Shown here in pieces: positions 33,274-41,643 of a stretch of 64,000 nt of DNA (position 1 is the first letter of the stretch; the number at the start of each line of letters is the position of its first letter). This DNA comes from a virus: IMG/VR virus record IMGVR_UViG_3300017605_000678, positions 1 to 64,000 of that record; one strand, given 5' to 3'. The notes under the pieces were generated by a model that worked only from the letters and a program-made list of their open reading frames with translations, did no database searches and was not told the origin of the DNA. The position numbers and the translations under genes are program-made.

Positions 33274-33499
33274 TCTTTCTGGCCGACAAAACAGCCTCTA
33301 ACCCAGTAGTTTTGAAGCGACCCGGAGGCCTTCCACGGCCACCCGGGCGCCATGACTTAAAGCCATTCTTTAGCCTCTTACGCTCCATAAACTTCCCGTG
33401 ACAACTCAGGCAATGATTCGCCGTGACGCGCGGTTGTCCGCATTGCGCGCAGAGTCCGTTTTTAACTTTCTTCAACTGCCACCTTCGTTGTCTCGTCAT
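33227..33499 (-). CDS. Small basic CxxC protein
   Basis: 90 aa, MTRQRRWQLKKVKNGLCAQCGQP with a second pair CLSC, then a basic region. 'MTRQRRWQ....GLC..CG.P' recurs in small phage proteins. Its last residues (RAKKLFTPGRK) are encoded by the promoter module, so the true C terminus has probably been replaced by the inserted element. Confidence 0.7.
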   Translation of the reverse strand: MTRQRRWQLKKVKNGLCAQCGQPRVTANHCLSCHGKFMERKRLKNGFKSWRPGGRGRPPGRFKTTGLEAVLSARKKFEKRAKKLFTPGRK

Positions 33500-33503
33500 A
33501 AGT

Positions 33504-34970
33504 TTAACCCCGCAGTTTGCGCATTTCTACTCGGCCAGGAGCCGAGGCAACGAAGTAGCGGAGCGCGTCCGCGGCGTCATCGCCGCCTTCGCCCTCCTCA
33601 TCCACGTCGACCTTTAGCACGTCCTCCGGATGCTTGGGGTCGTGCTGCATGAGCGGAAGCTGTTCGAGGAGCAGCTTGCAGCGCTCGTGAATAAAGAGCC
33701 GAGGCCGGATCCCGCGGTCCTGATCGCCCAGGCGTTCTAGGATCGCGCTCCAGCCGTTCACCCGCTCCGTGTTCGCCGGCGTGAGCGGAATCCCGGCCGC
33801 GTCGAACTGCTTCGCGACGCTCGTCCCGCTGGTCGGGTCGTCGGCGAAAACGTCCGTGCCGGCCACGAAGGACCCGAGGTTCGCGCGAGTGAGCAGCGCG
33901 CCCGCGGGCGTCTTGTGCCGGGCAATGGCAACGTGGATGTGGGCCGCTTGCTGGCTCGGCAGCAGCTCGGCCGCCGCGTGCTCGTCCAGGATCCATTCGT
34001 TGCCGTCGGAGTCTTCGCCGCCCAGGAGCGCGACCGTGAAATGCTTCCGGCCCCAATCGAGCGAGCCGCGCCAGCCCAGGACCCGCTTGTCTTGGTCGCC
34101 CGTCACGACGTGCACGTCTTGGCGGAACGTGGTGAAGTATTGGCCGGCCGCAATGTCCCAATCGCCAAGGCGCCACGCGCGGTGCTTCCAGCCGACCAGC
34201 CCGTCGAGGACCCGAACGTAGTCGCGCCGGATGAACCGATTGTCGTCGACCGTCGAGGGAATGAAGCGGGTCGTTGTCTCGCGGCCGGCCCGGAAGGGCA
34301 GAATGAACTTTGCGCGAAAGTGGGCGTGCCCAACTCCGCCGGGGTTGGTCGAGTAGTAGATCCGCGCGCGCCAGCCGTCCTTGCTCGTGCGGCAAGTCGT
34401 CGTGATGTCGCGGATCTTTCCGCTCGTGAGCGTGGTCGCCTCCTCGATCAGGATCAGGTCGTATTCCAGCCCGAGGTAAGTATCAATGTCCCGCTCGTGC
34501 TGGAAGTGGCCGGCAAAGATTTTCGAGCCGTTGGCGAAAGTCAGCTGGCCCCCGCCGCGGTTCGTGAAAGTATGCTCGAGCGAGGAGAACAGGCGCAGCC
34601 GAAGATCTTGGAAGTGCTCCAGGTTGGCCTTGCCGACTTTGCGCAGCAGCAAAACCTTCAACCCCGGGAAGCGCTGGCAGTCGTCGGCGCCGGCCTGGGC
34701 CAAGAGCACGTACGACTTGCCTCCGCCGCGCGCGCCGCCAAAGCCAATCTCGAAAGGGCCGTCTGGCCGATCGCACGCGCGAGCCGCCGCGGCAAACTTC
34801 AGCTGCTTCGGTTGGAGCGCCAGCCCGGCCCGAGTGAAGTTTTGGATTTGCTCGCGCGGACAGCCGGCCGCGTGGATCGCCCGGATGTATTCAGCCTCCA
34901 GCCGCGCTCGCAGGGCCGGATCAATTCCGGTCGGCCGCACCGGCGGCTGGAGCGTCGTCTCTTGGGGCAT
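33504..34970 (-). CDS. terL: Terminase large subunit
   Basis: 488 aa. Walker A GGARGGGKS at 78-86, Walker B LILIEEAT, then motif III-like 'YYSTNPGGVGH'. The nuclease domain begins 'LGWRGSLDWGRKHFTVALLGG' and has further acidic residues ('DVFADDPTSG', 'GEGGDDAADALRYFV'). It translocates and cuts DNA during packaging. It overlaps the small subunit's 3' end by 50 bases. Confidence 0.95.
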   Translation of the reverse strand: MPQETTLQPPVRPTGIDPALRARLEAEYIRAIHAAGCPREQIQNFTRAGLALQPKQLKFAAAARACDRPDGPFEIGFGGARGGGKSYVLLAQAGADDCQRFPGLKVLLLRKVGKANLEHFQDLRLRLFSSLEHTFTNRGGGQLTFANGSKIFAGHFQHERDIDTYLGLEYDLILIEEATTLTSGKIRDITTTCRTSKDGWRARIYYSTNPGGVGHAHFRAKFILPFRAGRETTTRFIPSTVDDNRFIRRDYVRVLDGLVGWKHRAWRLGDWDIAAGQYFTTFRQDVHVVTGDQDKRVLGWRGSLDWGRKHFTVALLGGEDSDGNEWILDEHAAAELLPSQQAAHIHVAIARHKTPAGALLTRANLGSFVAGTDVFADDPTSGTSVAKQFDAAGIPLTPANTERVNGWSAILERLGDQDRGIRPRLFIHERCKLLLEQLPLMQHDPKHPEDVLKVDVDEEGEGGDDAADALRYFVASAPGRVEMRKLRG

Positions 34971-35526
34971 AGGATTTTAAAAGCGCCTCTTCGAAGGAAT
35001 GCACGAGCACGGGCCCGCCCTGGGGACCGCTGATCTCCGTGCGGACCGGAGTGTCGAGGCCCAGCAGCTCGCAGCGCCGCTTGATACACTGAAGAATAAT
35101 CTGCAAGTAAATGGCCGCGCCGCCCGTGTCACGGACCACCATCGCCCGCTTCAGCTCGGCGGCCGCCGCGCGCTTGGCTTTGCGCGGAAGCGCGCCCGTG
35201 CGTTGCTCCGTCGTCGTGCGAACGCGCTCCTTCAGAAAGGCATCGTGCGCGAGGCGCTCGACGTTATTGATCGCCATGACCTCGCGGGCCCGTTGCGTGA
35301 CCAAGTGATCCTTCTGCTCCTCCTGCAGCCGGCCGATCAACTCCTGGACGTCGAGGTACACTTGCGAGCGTGAGATCGAATAGTCGCGCGTCGCGCTCAC
35401 TGCCTCGGCGATCTGCTGGAGCGTCTTGCGCTCGCAGTAGAGGCGCGCGATCAAGGTCAGGTCGACCTCGCGTTGCACGACGTTTCGCTTGTGCGCAAAT
35501 TTGGACGGACCACCCAGCTTGGCCAT
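34921..35526 (-). CDS. Terminase small subunit / packaging DNA-binding protein
   Basis: 201 aa, MAKLGGPSKFAHKRNVVQREVDLTLIARLYCERKTLQQIAEAVSATRDYSISRSQVYLDVQEL: an N-terminal helix-turn-helix followed by long helices. Position immediately upstream of terL with overlap fits a small terminase. The family was not specifically recognised, so the call rests mainly on context and the HTH. Confidence 0.7.
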   Translation of the reverse strand: MAKLGGPSKFAHKRNVVQREVDLTLIARLYCERKTLQQIAEAVSATRDYSISRSQVYLDVQELIGRLQEEQKDHLVTQRAREVMAINNVERLAHDAFLKERVRTTTEQRTGALPRKAKRAAAAELKRAMVVRDTGGAAIYLQIILQCIKRRCELLGLDTPVRTEISGPQGGPVLVHSFEEALLKSYAPRDDAPAAGAADRN

Positions 35527-35530
35527 AATT

Positions 35531-36862
35531 TCAGGATTTGAGTTTAGGTACCAACAGCTCCGGCTCTTGTCCCGTGTGCTCGGCCCAGCGCTCGAGCACG
35601 ACCGCAACGTAGGCCGGGTCGATCTCGACGCCGTAGCAGACGCGGTCGAGGTTCTCGCAGGCGATCAGCGTCGAGCCCGAGCCCAGGAATCCGTCGAACA
35701 CGAGGGCGCCCGGCTTGCTGCTGTGCCGGATCGCGTGCGCCGGAACTTCGATCGGTTTCTCGGTCGGGTGCTCCGTCTCGCGAGTCTTGGCGATCGTCCA
35801 GACGGACAGCGCGTGGCCCTCGTCCGGGAAATTGAACGTGTGCTTTCCGCGCGTGGCGTAAGCGATCAACTCCGTGCTCCAGGTCCAATGACGTTTCGTG
35901 AGCGAGGGCATCGGCGCCGGCTTGCTGAAGACGCAATACGAGAAGTGATCGGACCAAGTGGCCATCCATGCCCAGATCTCGCCGGCCAGATGATGGCTCG
36001 TGCAAACGTAGACCGTCACGTCGTCGGCCATTGGCAGCGCGCGCATGAACTGGCCGGGCTTGAAATCCTTGTCCCACTTGGCCGCCTTCAGGCCGGCCAT
36101 GGCCGGACTCCAGGCCGCGGCGATCAGTCCGTTTTTCCCTGCGAGATTGTATGGCGGGTCCGTGAACACGATGTCGGCCTTGTTGCCGCGCATGAACGCG
36201 TTCAGCTCCTCGGGCTTGCTGGAATCGCCGCACCAGACCCGGTGCTGCTCGAGGGCCCAGACTTGGCCGGGCTTTGTGCGCCACTTCTTTTGCAGAGCCA
36301 GCGCCTCGGCCGTGCGCGGCTCCGTCTCTTTCTCGCAAGTGCGCGCGTCGTGGGCGTCGGCCAGGAGCCGGCGCAGCTCGTCGCCGGAGATCCCCGTGAT
36401 TGGGTCCATGTCGGCCACTTCGGCGAGCAGCTGGGCCAGCAGCGCGTCGTCGTCGGCGCCGTTCTGGTAGTTGCCGCTCACGAGGCGCGCCAAGTGGGTC
36501 GGCTCGTCATAATTCACCACCACGCAATCGGCCGAAGAAAAGCCCAGCTCCGCCAGCACTTTTGCGCGTAAATGCCCAGAAACTAGGAGCCCGTTGCGCC
36601 GGTTCCACACCAGGGGATCGAAGTAATCGTGCTGGAGTGAATCTCGCAGGGCGCTCCATTCCGGCGAGCCGGGCTCGGGGTGCTGGCGCGGATTGCGAGG
36701 GTGAGGCTTGAGCCGGGCCAGCTCGAGGCGCTCGATCGTGAGCGTTGCAGATTTGGATTCCGGCCGCGCGCGCCGGACGCGGCCGGGAGGAGTAGAAGGC
36801 CGCGCGGCGGTCCCGTTGGCGGAGCGGCCGGCCGAACGGAGCGAGGGTTTCGAGCGAGGCAT
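35531..36862 (-). CDS. ParB-domain plus DNA methyltransferase (N4/N6 type)
   Basis: 443 aa from ATG 36862. N-terminal ParB-like domain ('LKPHPRNPRQHPEPGSPEWSALRDSLQHD', 'GLLVSGHLRAKVLAELGF') at about 45-150, then a beta-class amino-methyltransferase with 'DIVFTDPPYN' (motif IV) and 'VFDGFLGSGSTLIAC' (motif I). Such ParB-MTase fusions are frequent in phages, where they modify DNA to evade restriction. No cognate nuclease is adjacent. Confidence 0.92.
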   Translation of the reverse strand: MPRSKPSLRSAGRSANGTAARPSTPPGRVRRARPESKSATLTIERLELARLKPHPRNPRQHPEPGSPEWSALRDSLQHDYFDPLVWNRRNGLLVSGHLRAKVLAELGFSSADCVVVNYDEPTHLARLVSGNYQNGADDDALLAQLLAEVADMDPITGISGDELRRLLADAHDARTCEKETEPRTAEALALQKKWRTKPGQVWALEQHRVWCGDSSKPEELNAFMRGNKADIVFTDPPYNLAGKNGLIAAAWSPAMAGLKAAKWDKDFKPGQFMRALPMADDVTVYVCTSHHLAGEIWAWMATWSDHFSYCVFSKPAPMPSLTKRHWTWSTELIAYATRGKHTFNFPDEGHALSVWTIAKTRETEHPTEKPIEVPAHAIRHSSKPGALVFDGFLGSGSTLIACENLDRVCYGVEIDPAYVAVVLERWAEHTGQEPELLVPKLKS

Positions 36863-36897
36863 TGCGCCGCCCGTTGTATCGGGCCAGGGCCAGCCGG

Positions 36898-37005
36898 TCA
36901 AGGTCGCTCGCGCAGGCGCCAGAAACGGCGCACGCCCCAGGCGTCGCCCTCCGTGTAGCGGAGCCCGTCACGGTAAGGGCCCGTCGTCGTCGAAATTATC
37001 CTCAT
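36898..37005 (-). CDS. Possible 35-aa protein
   Basis: MRIISTTTGPYRDGLRYTEGDAWGVRRFWRLRERP. It overlaps the 3' end of the preceding Cys-rich gene by 38 bases and fills an otherwise empty gap. Support is weak. Confidence 0.35.
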   Translation of the reverse strand: MRIISTTTGPYRDGLRYTEGDAWGVRRFWRLRERP

Positions 37006-37219
37006 CCCTTTCGCAGTCCTCGCAGCCTGGGCATTCAACTTCTCCGTGATTATGGCAGACGCAAAAGTCGCCACCGCAATAACAGGCAATTGAGCCAAGA
37101 CCGCCGCACGAGCCGCGAACGGGCTGGAATAATTGGGCAACTGTGCCACTCGCCCCGCACCAGCATTGCACCACGTCGTTGCAGGGATCCTTCTCTTCGA
37201 TTTTCTTGTTCTCGCTCAC
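36968..37219 (-). CDS. Cysteine-rich acidic small protein
   Basis: 83 aa with about ten Cys ('CWCGASG', 'IACYCGGDFCVCHNHGEVECPGCEDCER') and an Asp-rich tail. Probably binds two zinc ions. Function unknown. Overlaps the start of the previous gene's neighbour by four bases. Confidence 0.75.
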   Translation of the reverse strand: MSENKKIEEKDPCNDVVQCWCGASGTVAQLFQPVRGSCGGLGSIACYCGGDFCVCHNHGEVECPGCEDCERDEDNFDDDGPLP

Positions 37220-37560
37220 TTGAAAGCCTCGGCGCGCAGCCGCTGGAGCCCGTCGCGCAGCTCCTCGACCCGCTCCGTGATGATTGAGTGCGGACGCTCG
37301 ACGGCGGAGGCTCGGAATGCTTCCAGCGCGCCCAGCGCATAGATCAGCACGTCCAGGTCCTCGACGGTGGCCAGGATGGCCACCTTGCTTTTGTCTTCCA
37401 GAGAATTGAGCAGCTGCCGTTCAATCACTGGGCGCGTTGTCTTTTCGATTTTCATAGAGTTTTCGCGTGCCTGATCGCCGAGACCACTTGCTACCTTAGA
37501 AAGCCACCAGATCAGGAGTAAAACAAACGCTGCCGGATAAAGGAAATCGGCCGCGCTCAT
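37216..37560 (-). CDS. Small membrane-anchored helical protein
   Basis: 114 aa from ATG 37560 (ATGA overlap): one hydrophobic helix (FLYPAAFVLLLIWWL) then a soluble helical domain (MKIEKTTRPVIERQLLNSLEDKSKVAILATVEDLDVLIYAL). A start at 37455 would drop the helix. Function unknown. Confidence 0.6.
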   Translation of the reverse strand: MSAADFLYPAAFVLLLIWWLSKVASGLGDQARENSMKIEKTTRPVIERQLLNSLEDKSKVAILATVEDLDVLIYALGALEAFRASAVERPHSIITERVEELRDGLQRLRAEAFK

Positions 37561-37751
37561 GGCGTTAGAGAAGTGAGCAGTCCCGCAAAAGCGACCCACT
37601 TCGTGGTTCGTGCACTTCCCTCCCAATAGCTGACCAGGAGGGCTTTCTTTCTCTCGTTCTTGGCGACGACGAACCAAAGCCGGCCGTCGAACTGGAAAGA
37701 GTCGCCGAGTTTGATCTCGTGGAAAGTCGGCAGGCTGTATTTTTCGCTCAT
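37557..37751 (-). CDS. Small beta-rich protein
   Basis: 64 aa, MSEKYSLPTFHEIKLGDSFQFDGRLWFVVAKNERKKALLV. A compact beta-barrel-like pattern ('I.LGD.F.F.G..W.V'), seen in many small phage proteins. ATG 37751 was chosen over a longer frame because it fits the gene packing. Confidence 0.6.
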   Translation of the reverse strand: MSEKYSLPTFHEIKLGDSFQFDGRLWFVVAKNERKKALLVSYWEGSARTTKWVAFAGLLTSLTP

Positions 37752-37755
37752 GGCT

Positions 37756-37977
37756 TCAATTGCCAGGATTTGCCGGCGGAGAGTTTTTGAAATAGTCGAT
37801 CCGACGCGCGTGCCTCGCCTTGTAAGCCAGGAAAATTTCCCGCTGTCCATGCTCGCCTGAGGACCAGCGGCTCCAGCACTCGGCACAAAGCAAAAGACCG
37901 TCCTGGCCAGCGCAAGGAACTTTCAAAATGTACGTCCCAGGGCGGTCCGGATGTTGAAAGCAAAGTTTCGCGCTCAT
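37756..37977 (-). CDS. Small zinc-ribbon protein
   Basis: 73 aa, MSAKLCFQHPDRPGTYILKVPCAGQDGLLLCAECWSRW. 'FQHPDRPG...C.....LLCAECW' gives Cys/His ligands for zinc. Function unknown. Confidence 0.6.
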   Translation of the reverse strand: MSAKLCFQHPDRPGTYILKVPCAGQDGLLLCAECWSRWSSGEHGQREIFLAYKARHARRIDYFKNSPPANPGN

Positions 37978-38492
37978 GGCTTGTGCCTCATTTGCCAGGG
38001 CTGAGAGTTTGAGCCGTTCGGATCTGGGCGCCATTCCCATTTCTCGACGTCGAAGAACCAGCCCGGAGGATACGGTACCTCGTGCGGCGTCCGCAGCTCG
38101 CCCGGGTCGCGCCCGAGGACCGTGCCCGCGGGCAACGGCGGAATAGGCGGATGTCGCTCGATCGGCAAATCGGGGATCCCATTGTCGAGCGCCTCGATTT
38201 TGAACTGGGAATGATTTAAACGATTCGAATACGTGACGGAGTTTGAGGAGCGCTCGACCCACACGCCGGGCCCGACCATGACGTGGTCCCCGGGCCGGCA
38301 GAGAAATAGCGCGTTGCTCATGCCCACGGCGTCCGAGGAGTTGACGTGGATCACGCGGAACGGCTCGGTCGACTCCTTGGCAGAATCGACTTGTGAGCGC
38401 CAGCCTAGGAACACGCCGGCGCCGAGGCCGAACAGGACAAGGCCAAGACCCAGGCAGATCCAGAAAACGTCTTTTGCATGATTGTGGTTCAT
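37974..38492 (-). CDS. Membrane protein with soluble periplasmic-type domain
   Basis: 172 aa from ATG 38492: MNHNHAKDVFWICLGLGLVLFGLGAGVFLGW (one TM helix) followed by 135 polar residues ('FRVIHVNSSDAVGMSNALFLCRPGDHVMVGPGVWVERSSN'). The tail is Pro/Trp-rich. AAGGGAAAACAAA precedes the start. Function unknown. Confidence 0.65.
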   Translation of the reverse strand: MNHNHAKDVFWICLGLGLVLFGLGAGVFLGWRSQVDSAKESTEPFRVIHVNSSDAVGMSNALFLCRPGDHVMVGPGVWVERSSNSVTYSNRLNHSQFKIEALDNGIPDLPIERHPPIPPLPAGTVLGRDPGELRTPHEVPYPPGWFFDVEKWEWRPDPNGSNSQPWQMRHKP

Positions 38493-38704
38493 TTTGTTTT
38501 CCCTTCGTTTCCGCACATCCAGCAGCGTTTTTGCCGCGGTCGGCCCGCGCTCTGTTTGGCGACCAGCTCGTGGCCGCATTCCAAAAAATAGCGCCTGCTT
38601 CCGCCCCAACTCCATGGACCGACCTTTCTGTCGTGATCCACTGTCTTGACGATTTTGCGGAGCGGGTGCGGCGTCGGCCGCCAGATAGTTTCTTGGTCAG
38701 TCAT
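38489..38704 (-). CDS. Small CxxC protein
   Basis: 71 aa, MTDQETIWRPTPHPLRKIVKTVDHDRKVGPW, with 'YFLECGHELVAKQSAGRPRQKRCWMCG'. Cys/His ligands for one zinc. Overlaps the methyltransferase stop by four bases. Confidence 0.65.
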   Translation of the reverse strand: MTDQETIWRPTPHPLRKIVKTVDHDRKVGPWSWGGSRRYFLECGHELVAKQSAGRPRQKRCWMCGNEGKTK

Positions 38705-40026
38705 AAAAGGAGGCCGGGCGTCACGGCGCAACGGGCGCGCGCTTGCTCGGCATAGTCGGGGTTCAACTCCAGGAGGAGCGCAGAGCGGCCCAGCTCGAGC
38801 GCTACGGCGCCGGTCGTGCCGCTCCCGGCAAATGGGTCCAGGACGATCGCCCGGCCCGTGGGCGCCCCGCCGGAGCACTTGCAGGTCGGGCGCCAGCCCA
38901 CGGTCTTGCGCTCGCGCATGCCGGCCAGGATCCGCGCCTTCGTCGCGCTGGCATCCTGGGCGCCGGCGGCGCCGAAGTCTTTGGTCGCTTTGCCGGAGTA
39001 TTCGCCGTTGGCGTCGCCGCCGCACGCGCGCTGGTGCTCCAGGTCTGGCTTGCCCTTGCGCACGATCCGAACGTACGGCGCCGCGCAGACGGAGCAGCAG
39101 CCTCCGGCCGACGTGCCGGCCAGGATGCACGGTTTGACCAAGTCCGGCGGGAACGTCGCGAAATGGGCGCCGGGGTAAGCGTAAGTCGTGATCGTCCACA
39201 CGCTCCGCTTGTTTCGGTCAGGAACAAGATCGATCACGGCCGCGCTGAAACTTGAATTCTGTTTTGAGCCGTTGGCGCCGTTATTGGCCGCCGCCTTTGG
39301 ATTCAAGCCGGCGATCCGCGAGTAAGCCGATTGTTCCGGAGCATGGTACCCGCGCCCGCGGGCGGCGCGCGCGTGCGAATCCGGGCTGCTAGCCTCTTTA
39401 ATCGCCTCGCCATCGTAAAAGTAGCGCGCGGACTTCGTGAGCAGAAACACGTACTCGTGCGCCTTCGTCGGCCGGTCCGTGACACTCTCCGGCATCGGGT
39501 TTGGCTTGTGCCAAATGACGTCCGCGCGCAGCACCCAGCCGGCCGCCTGGAGCGCGAACGCCACGCGCCAAGGAATGCCGATCAAGTTTTTCGTCGCGAG
39601 CCGTCCGGCGCCCTTGTGCTGTTCGTCCTGCCGAGGAGCACGGTCGCGCCGGAACGAAGACCGGTGGCCGACGCGCGGGCCACTGCTGCGCAGCTTGCGA
39701 GCGGCGCGCTCCTGGGCGTGCTGGGTGCCGTCGAGCGCGCTCTTCGTGCCCACACTGCCGCCCCAGCCGCTCGCCGTGTAGCAGTCCCCGAGGTTCAGCC
39801 AGAGCGTTCCATCATCCCGGAGCACGCGCGCCACTTCGTCGAAGATCTCGACCAGCTTTTGCACGTAGGCCTCGACCGTCCGCTCGCGCCCGATCTGCCC
39901 TGGATGATTGTAGTCGCGGACCGCCCAGTAGGGTGGAGAAGTGACCACGCAATGCACGGAGGCCTCGGGCAGCGCGCGCAGCAGGGCCAGGGCGTCGCCC
40001 ACGCGCAGATCAAGGGTTGGGCTCAT
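38701..40026 (-). CDS. Second DNA methyltransferase (N4/N6 type) with zinc insertion
   Basis: 441 aa from ATG 40026. 'HCVVTSPPYWAVRDY' is motif IV (SPPY, typical of N4-cytosine and some N6 enzymes) near residue 30 and 'VLDPFAGSGTTGAVALELGR' is motif I near the C terminus, so motif order is beta-like. The middle carries 'GCCSVCAAPYVRI' and 'PTCKCSGG', a zinc site found in a subfamily of phage MTases. Probably protects phage DNA. Confidence 0.92.
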   Translation of the reverse strand: MSPTLDLRVGDALALLRALPEASVHCVVTSPPYWAVRDYNHPGQIGRERTVEAYVQKLVEIFDEVARVLRDDGTLWLNLGDCYTASGWGGSVGTKSALDGTQHAQERAARKLRSSGPRVGHRSSFRRDRAPRQDEQHKGAGRLATKNLIGIPWRVAFALQAAGWVLRADVIWHKPNPMPESVTDRPTKAHEYVFLLTKSARYFYDGEAIKEASSPDSHARAARGRGYHAPEQSAYSRIAGLNPKAAANNGANGSKQNSSFSAAVIDLVPDRNKRSVWTITTYAYPGAHFATFPPDLVKPCILAGTSAGGCCSVCAAPYVRIVRKGKPDLEHQRACGGDANGEYSGKATKDFGAAGAQDASATKARILAGMRERKTVGWRPTCKCSGGAPTGRAIVLDPFAGSGTTGAVALELGRSALLLELNPDYAEQARARCAVTPGLLL

Positions 40027-40277
40027 TTCGATTTCGCGATGAACTCGATCCGCGGGAAATAGCTCCCGGAGATCGTGACCGTATTCGTCTTGCAGCTCGT
40101 GCAACGGTGGGGATACTGCGCCGGGCTGCTCGTGAGCACGACGCCGTCGTGCACCATTTCGCCGCCGCACTTCTCGCAGCGCAAGGTCAGGCGCACGGCC
40201 TGGACTTCGTTTGTGATGACGGTCTGGCCAGGAGCGGCCAGAGCGGTAAGAACAAGGATCGGAAGTAATGGTTTCAT
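40023..40277 (-). CDS. Secreted zinc-ribbon protein
   Basis: 84 aa. Signal peptide MKPLLPILVLTALAAPGQT, then 'TLRCEKCGGEMVHDGVVLTSSPAQYPHRCTSCKTNTVT': two CxxC knuckles. An exported small zinc protein between a methyltransferase and a Gp37/Gp68 gene is odd. The start was chosen for the signal peptide and the ATGA overlap with the upstream gene. Confidence 0.7.
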   Translation of the reverse strand: MKPLLPILVLTALAAPGQTVITNEVQAVRLTLRCEKCGGEMVHDGVVLTSSPAQYPHRCTSCKTNTVTISGSYFPRIEFIAKSK

Positions 40278-41221
40278 GTAATTTTCGGAAACTCGCGCAC
40301 GCGCAGATCGGCCGGCCACTCCAACGGATCTCCGCCTTTCTTGTCCATCCAGGCGCCGCGCTCGCGCGCGAAATCACTGTGAATTGACTTTCCGTTGTCG
40401 TGGCGGTTGCTGCCCAATTGCTTTACGAAAGGAGCGACGCCCGCGGCCCGGCACTGGCGTACGCCGTCGCGGATCCACTCGACATTGCACGGGCGCGCCC
40501 CTGGGCCACTTTCGCCGCCGAAAATAACCCAATGAATGCCCGGCATGCTGCCGAACGAATCGGCTCCGTTGAAAGCAGCAGCCGCAAGATCGATCGGACC
40601 CAGCATTGGCTCGACGGAGAGGAACCGCACGCGCGCCGGGATCCGGACCAGCTCCGGGATCCGCTCGTCCGCATATTTTTGGTTTCCAGCGCTGGCGCCC
40701 ATCCAGACGTGCGGCGGAGGATTCCCCTCAAGCCATTGCGGAACCATGTCTTCGCGGCTGAAGATCTTCGGCACAGCGTCGGCCAGCAGTTTGTACCAAC
40801 TCTGCGGACGTTTCGAAAGCAAGAGCCAGTCGAGGTTTCGGGTCTTGTCGATCAGGTTCAGCAAGTCGGCGCGGATGTTCTTGTCGACCTCCTCGTCGAG
40901 CCAGTCAGCCATCGAAGCGCAGAAGACACGCGGACGGTTTGGAAGATTCGAGTGCTCGCAGCTCGGGCAGTCCTCATATAGGCACGGCCCGTGCACTGGA
41001 CAACGGAAAGGATACCGTGCCGCCGTACGGTTCCAATTGATCGGCCCTCGCCAGTTGTCCTCACTCGTCCGCCTCCGCGGCGCGCCCTTGCCCCAGTTGC
41101 CGCCGCCGAACCGTTCGTTGAACGTCTCGGCATAGCAATTAAGGCACTCGGTAGAAACTTTAGTACAACCGATCCAGCCGTTGAACGTGTGATCGGTCCA
41201 TTCGATGTTGCTGTTTTGCAT
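40274..41221 (-). CDS. Phage Gp37/Gp68 family protein (DUF5131)
   Basis: 315 aa. 'IEWTDHTFNGWIGCTKVSTECLNCYAETFNERFG' is the family signature with three Cys (C-x7-C-x2-C), and 'VFCASMADWLDEEVD', 'WLLLSKRPQSW', 'VWMGASAGNQKYADERIP', 'RFLSVEPMLGPIDL' and 'WVIFGGESGPGARPC' follow in order. The fold is a TIM barrel distantly related to radical-SAM proteins. Function is unknown. AAAGGATAA precedes the ATG. Confidence 0.93.
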   Translation of the reverse strand: MQNSNIEWTDHTFNGWIGCTKVSTECLNCYAETFNERFGGGNWGKGAPRRRTSEDNWRGPINWNRTAARYPFRCPVHGPCLYEDCPSCEHSNLPNRPRVFCASMADWLDEEVDKNIRADLLNLIDKTRNLDWLLLSKRPQSWYKLLADAVPKIFSREDMVPQWLEGNPPPHVWMGASAGNQKYADERIPELVRIPARVRFLSVEPMLGPIDLAAAAFNGADSFGSMPGIHWVIFGGESGPGARPCNVEWIRDGVRQCRAAGVAPFVKQLGSNRHDNGKSIHSDFARERGAWMDKKGGDPLEWPADLRVREFPKIT

Positions 41222-41347
41222 TTATCCTTTCAGCACGTCGATCCCGGCGGCGCGCGCCAGTTCAAGGATGTTCTCCCATGACAAGGTGAACCATTGGCCT
41301 GTCTGGCAACTTTGAACTACCGGAGTGCCAATCATCAGCGTGCTCAT
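41222..41347 (-). CDS. Small protein following the tRNA-like sequence
   Basis: 41 aa, MSTLMIGTPVVQSCQTGQWFTLSWENILELARAAGIDVLKG. The frame is open further upstream to 41647 but that longer version would be translated across the tRNA-like sequence; the short version is preferred. Its stop abuts the Gp37/Gp68 start. Confidence 0.45.
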   Translation of the reverse strand: MSTLMIGTPVVQSCQTGQWFTLSWENILELARAAGIDVLKG

Positions 41348-41433
41348 CTTGTAACTGAGTTTCCCACGGGTCGCCTCGCCGACGTGGTTCCGCAGAAACA
41401 AGGTCCTGGGCTTGTGGATCTCGCCAATTGACT

Positions 41434-41508
41434 TGGACGCGGCCGGACTCGAACCGGCTTTCGGGTCTCCTCGATTCGAAGTCGAGGGCCGCAGACTGGA
41501 TTCCGTCC
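41434..41508 (-). tRNA. tRNA-like sequence with anticodon TCG and poor D-arm
   Basis: Minus strand. A T-arm of GCCGG with CCGGC around TTCGAGT, and an anticodon arm of CTCGA with TCGAG around CTTCGAA (anticodon TCG, Arg) are both perfect. The acceptor pairs GGACG with CGTCC, then two mismatches. Positions 10-25 do not form a canonical D-stem or GG loop, and no CCA is encoded. Length is 75. Either a degenerate phage tRNA or a tRNA mimic. Confidence 0.45.
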
Positions 41509-41643
41509 CGGGACGTTTACCCAGCGCTGACTGCTTCCGCGCAGCTGTCGCGCCCTTCAGAGGCGCGGCTGCCCCAGCCTGGGGCGCTTCCTCCGGTCCG
41601 TAATTCCGGAGGCGGCCAGAGCAACCGCGAGATTGTTTGCGTT
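41509..41643. other. Region upstream of the tRNA-like sequence
   Basis: 135 bases between the ASCH gene stop and the tRNA-like 5' end. A Lys/Arg-rich frame starting at 41647 (MKRKQSRGCSGRLRNYG) overlaps the ASCH stop but leads straight into the tRNA-like sequence; I regard its coding potential as low. Confidence 0.3.

Noticed and set aside
36898-37149. 83-residue reading of the frame ending at 36898
   Set aside because: It would overlap most of the convincing Cys-rich gene at 36968-37219; only its last 35 codons are retained as a weak candidate.
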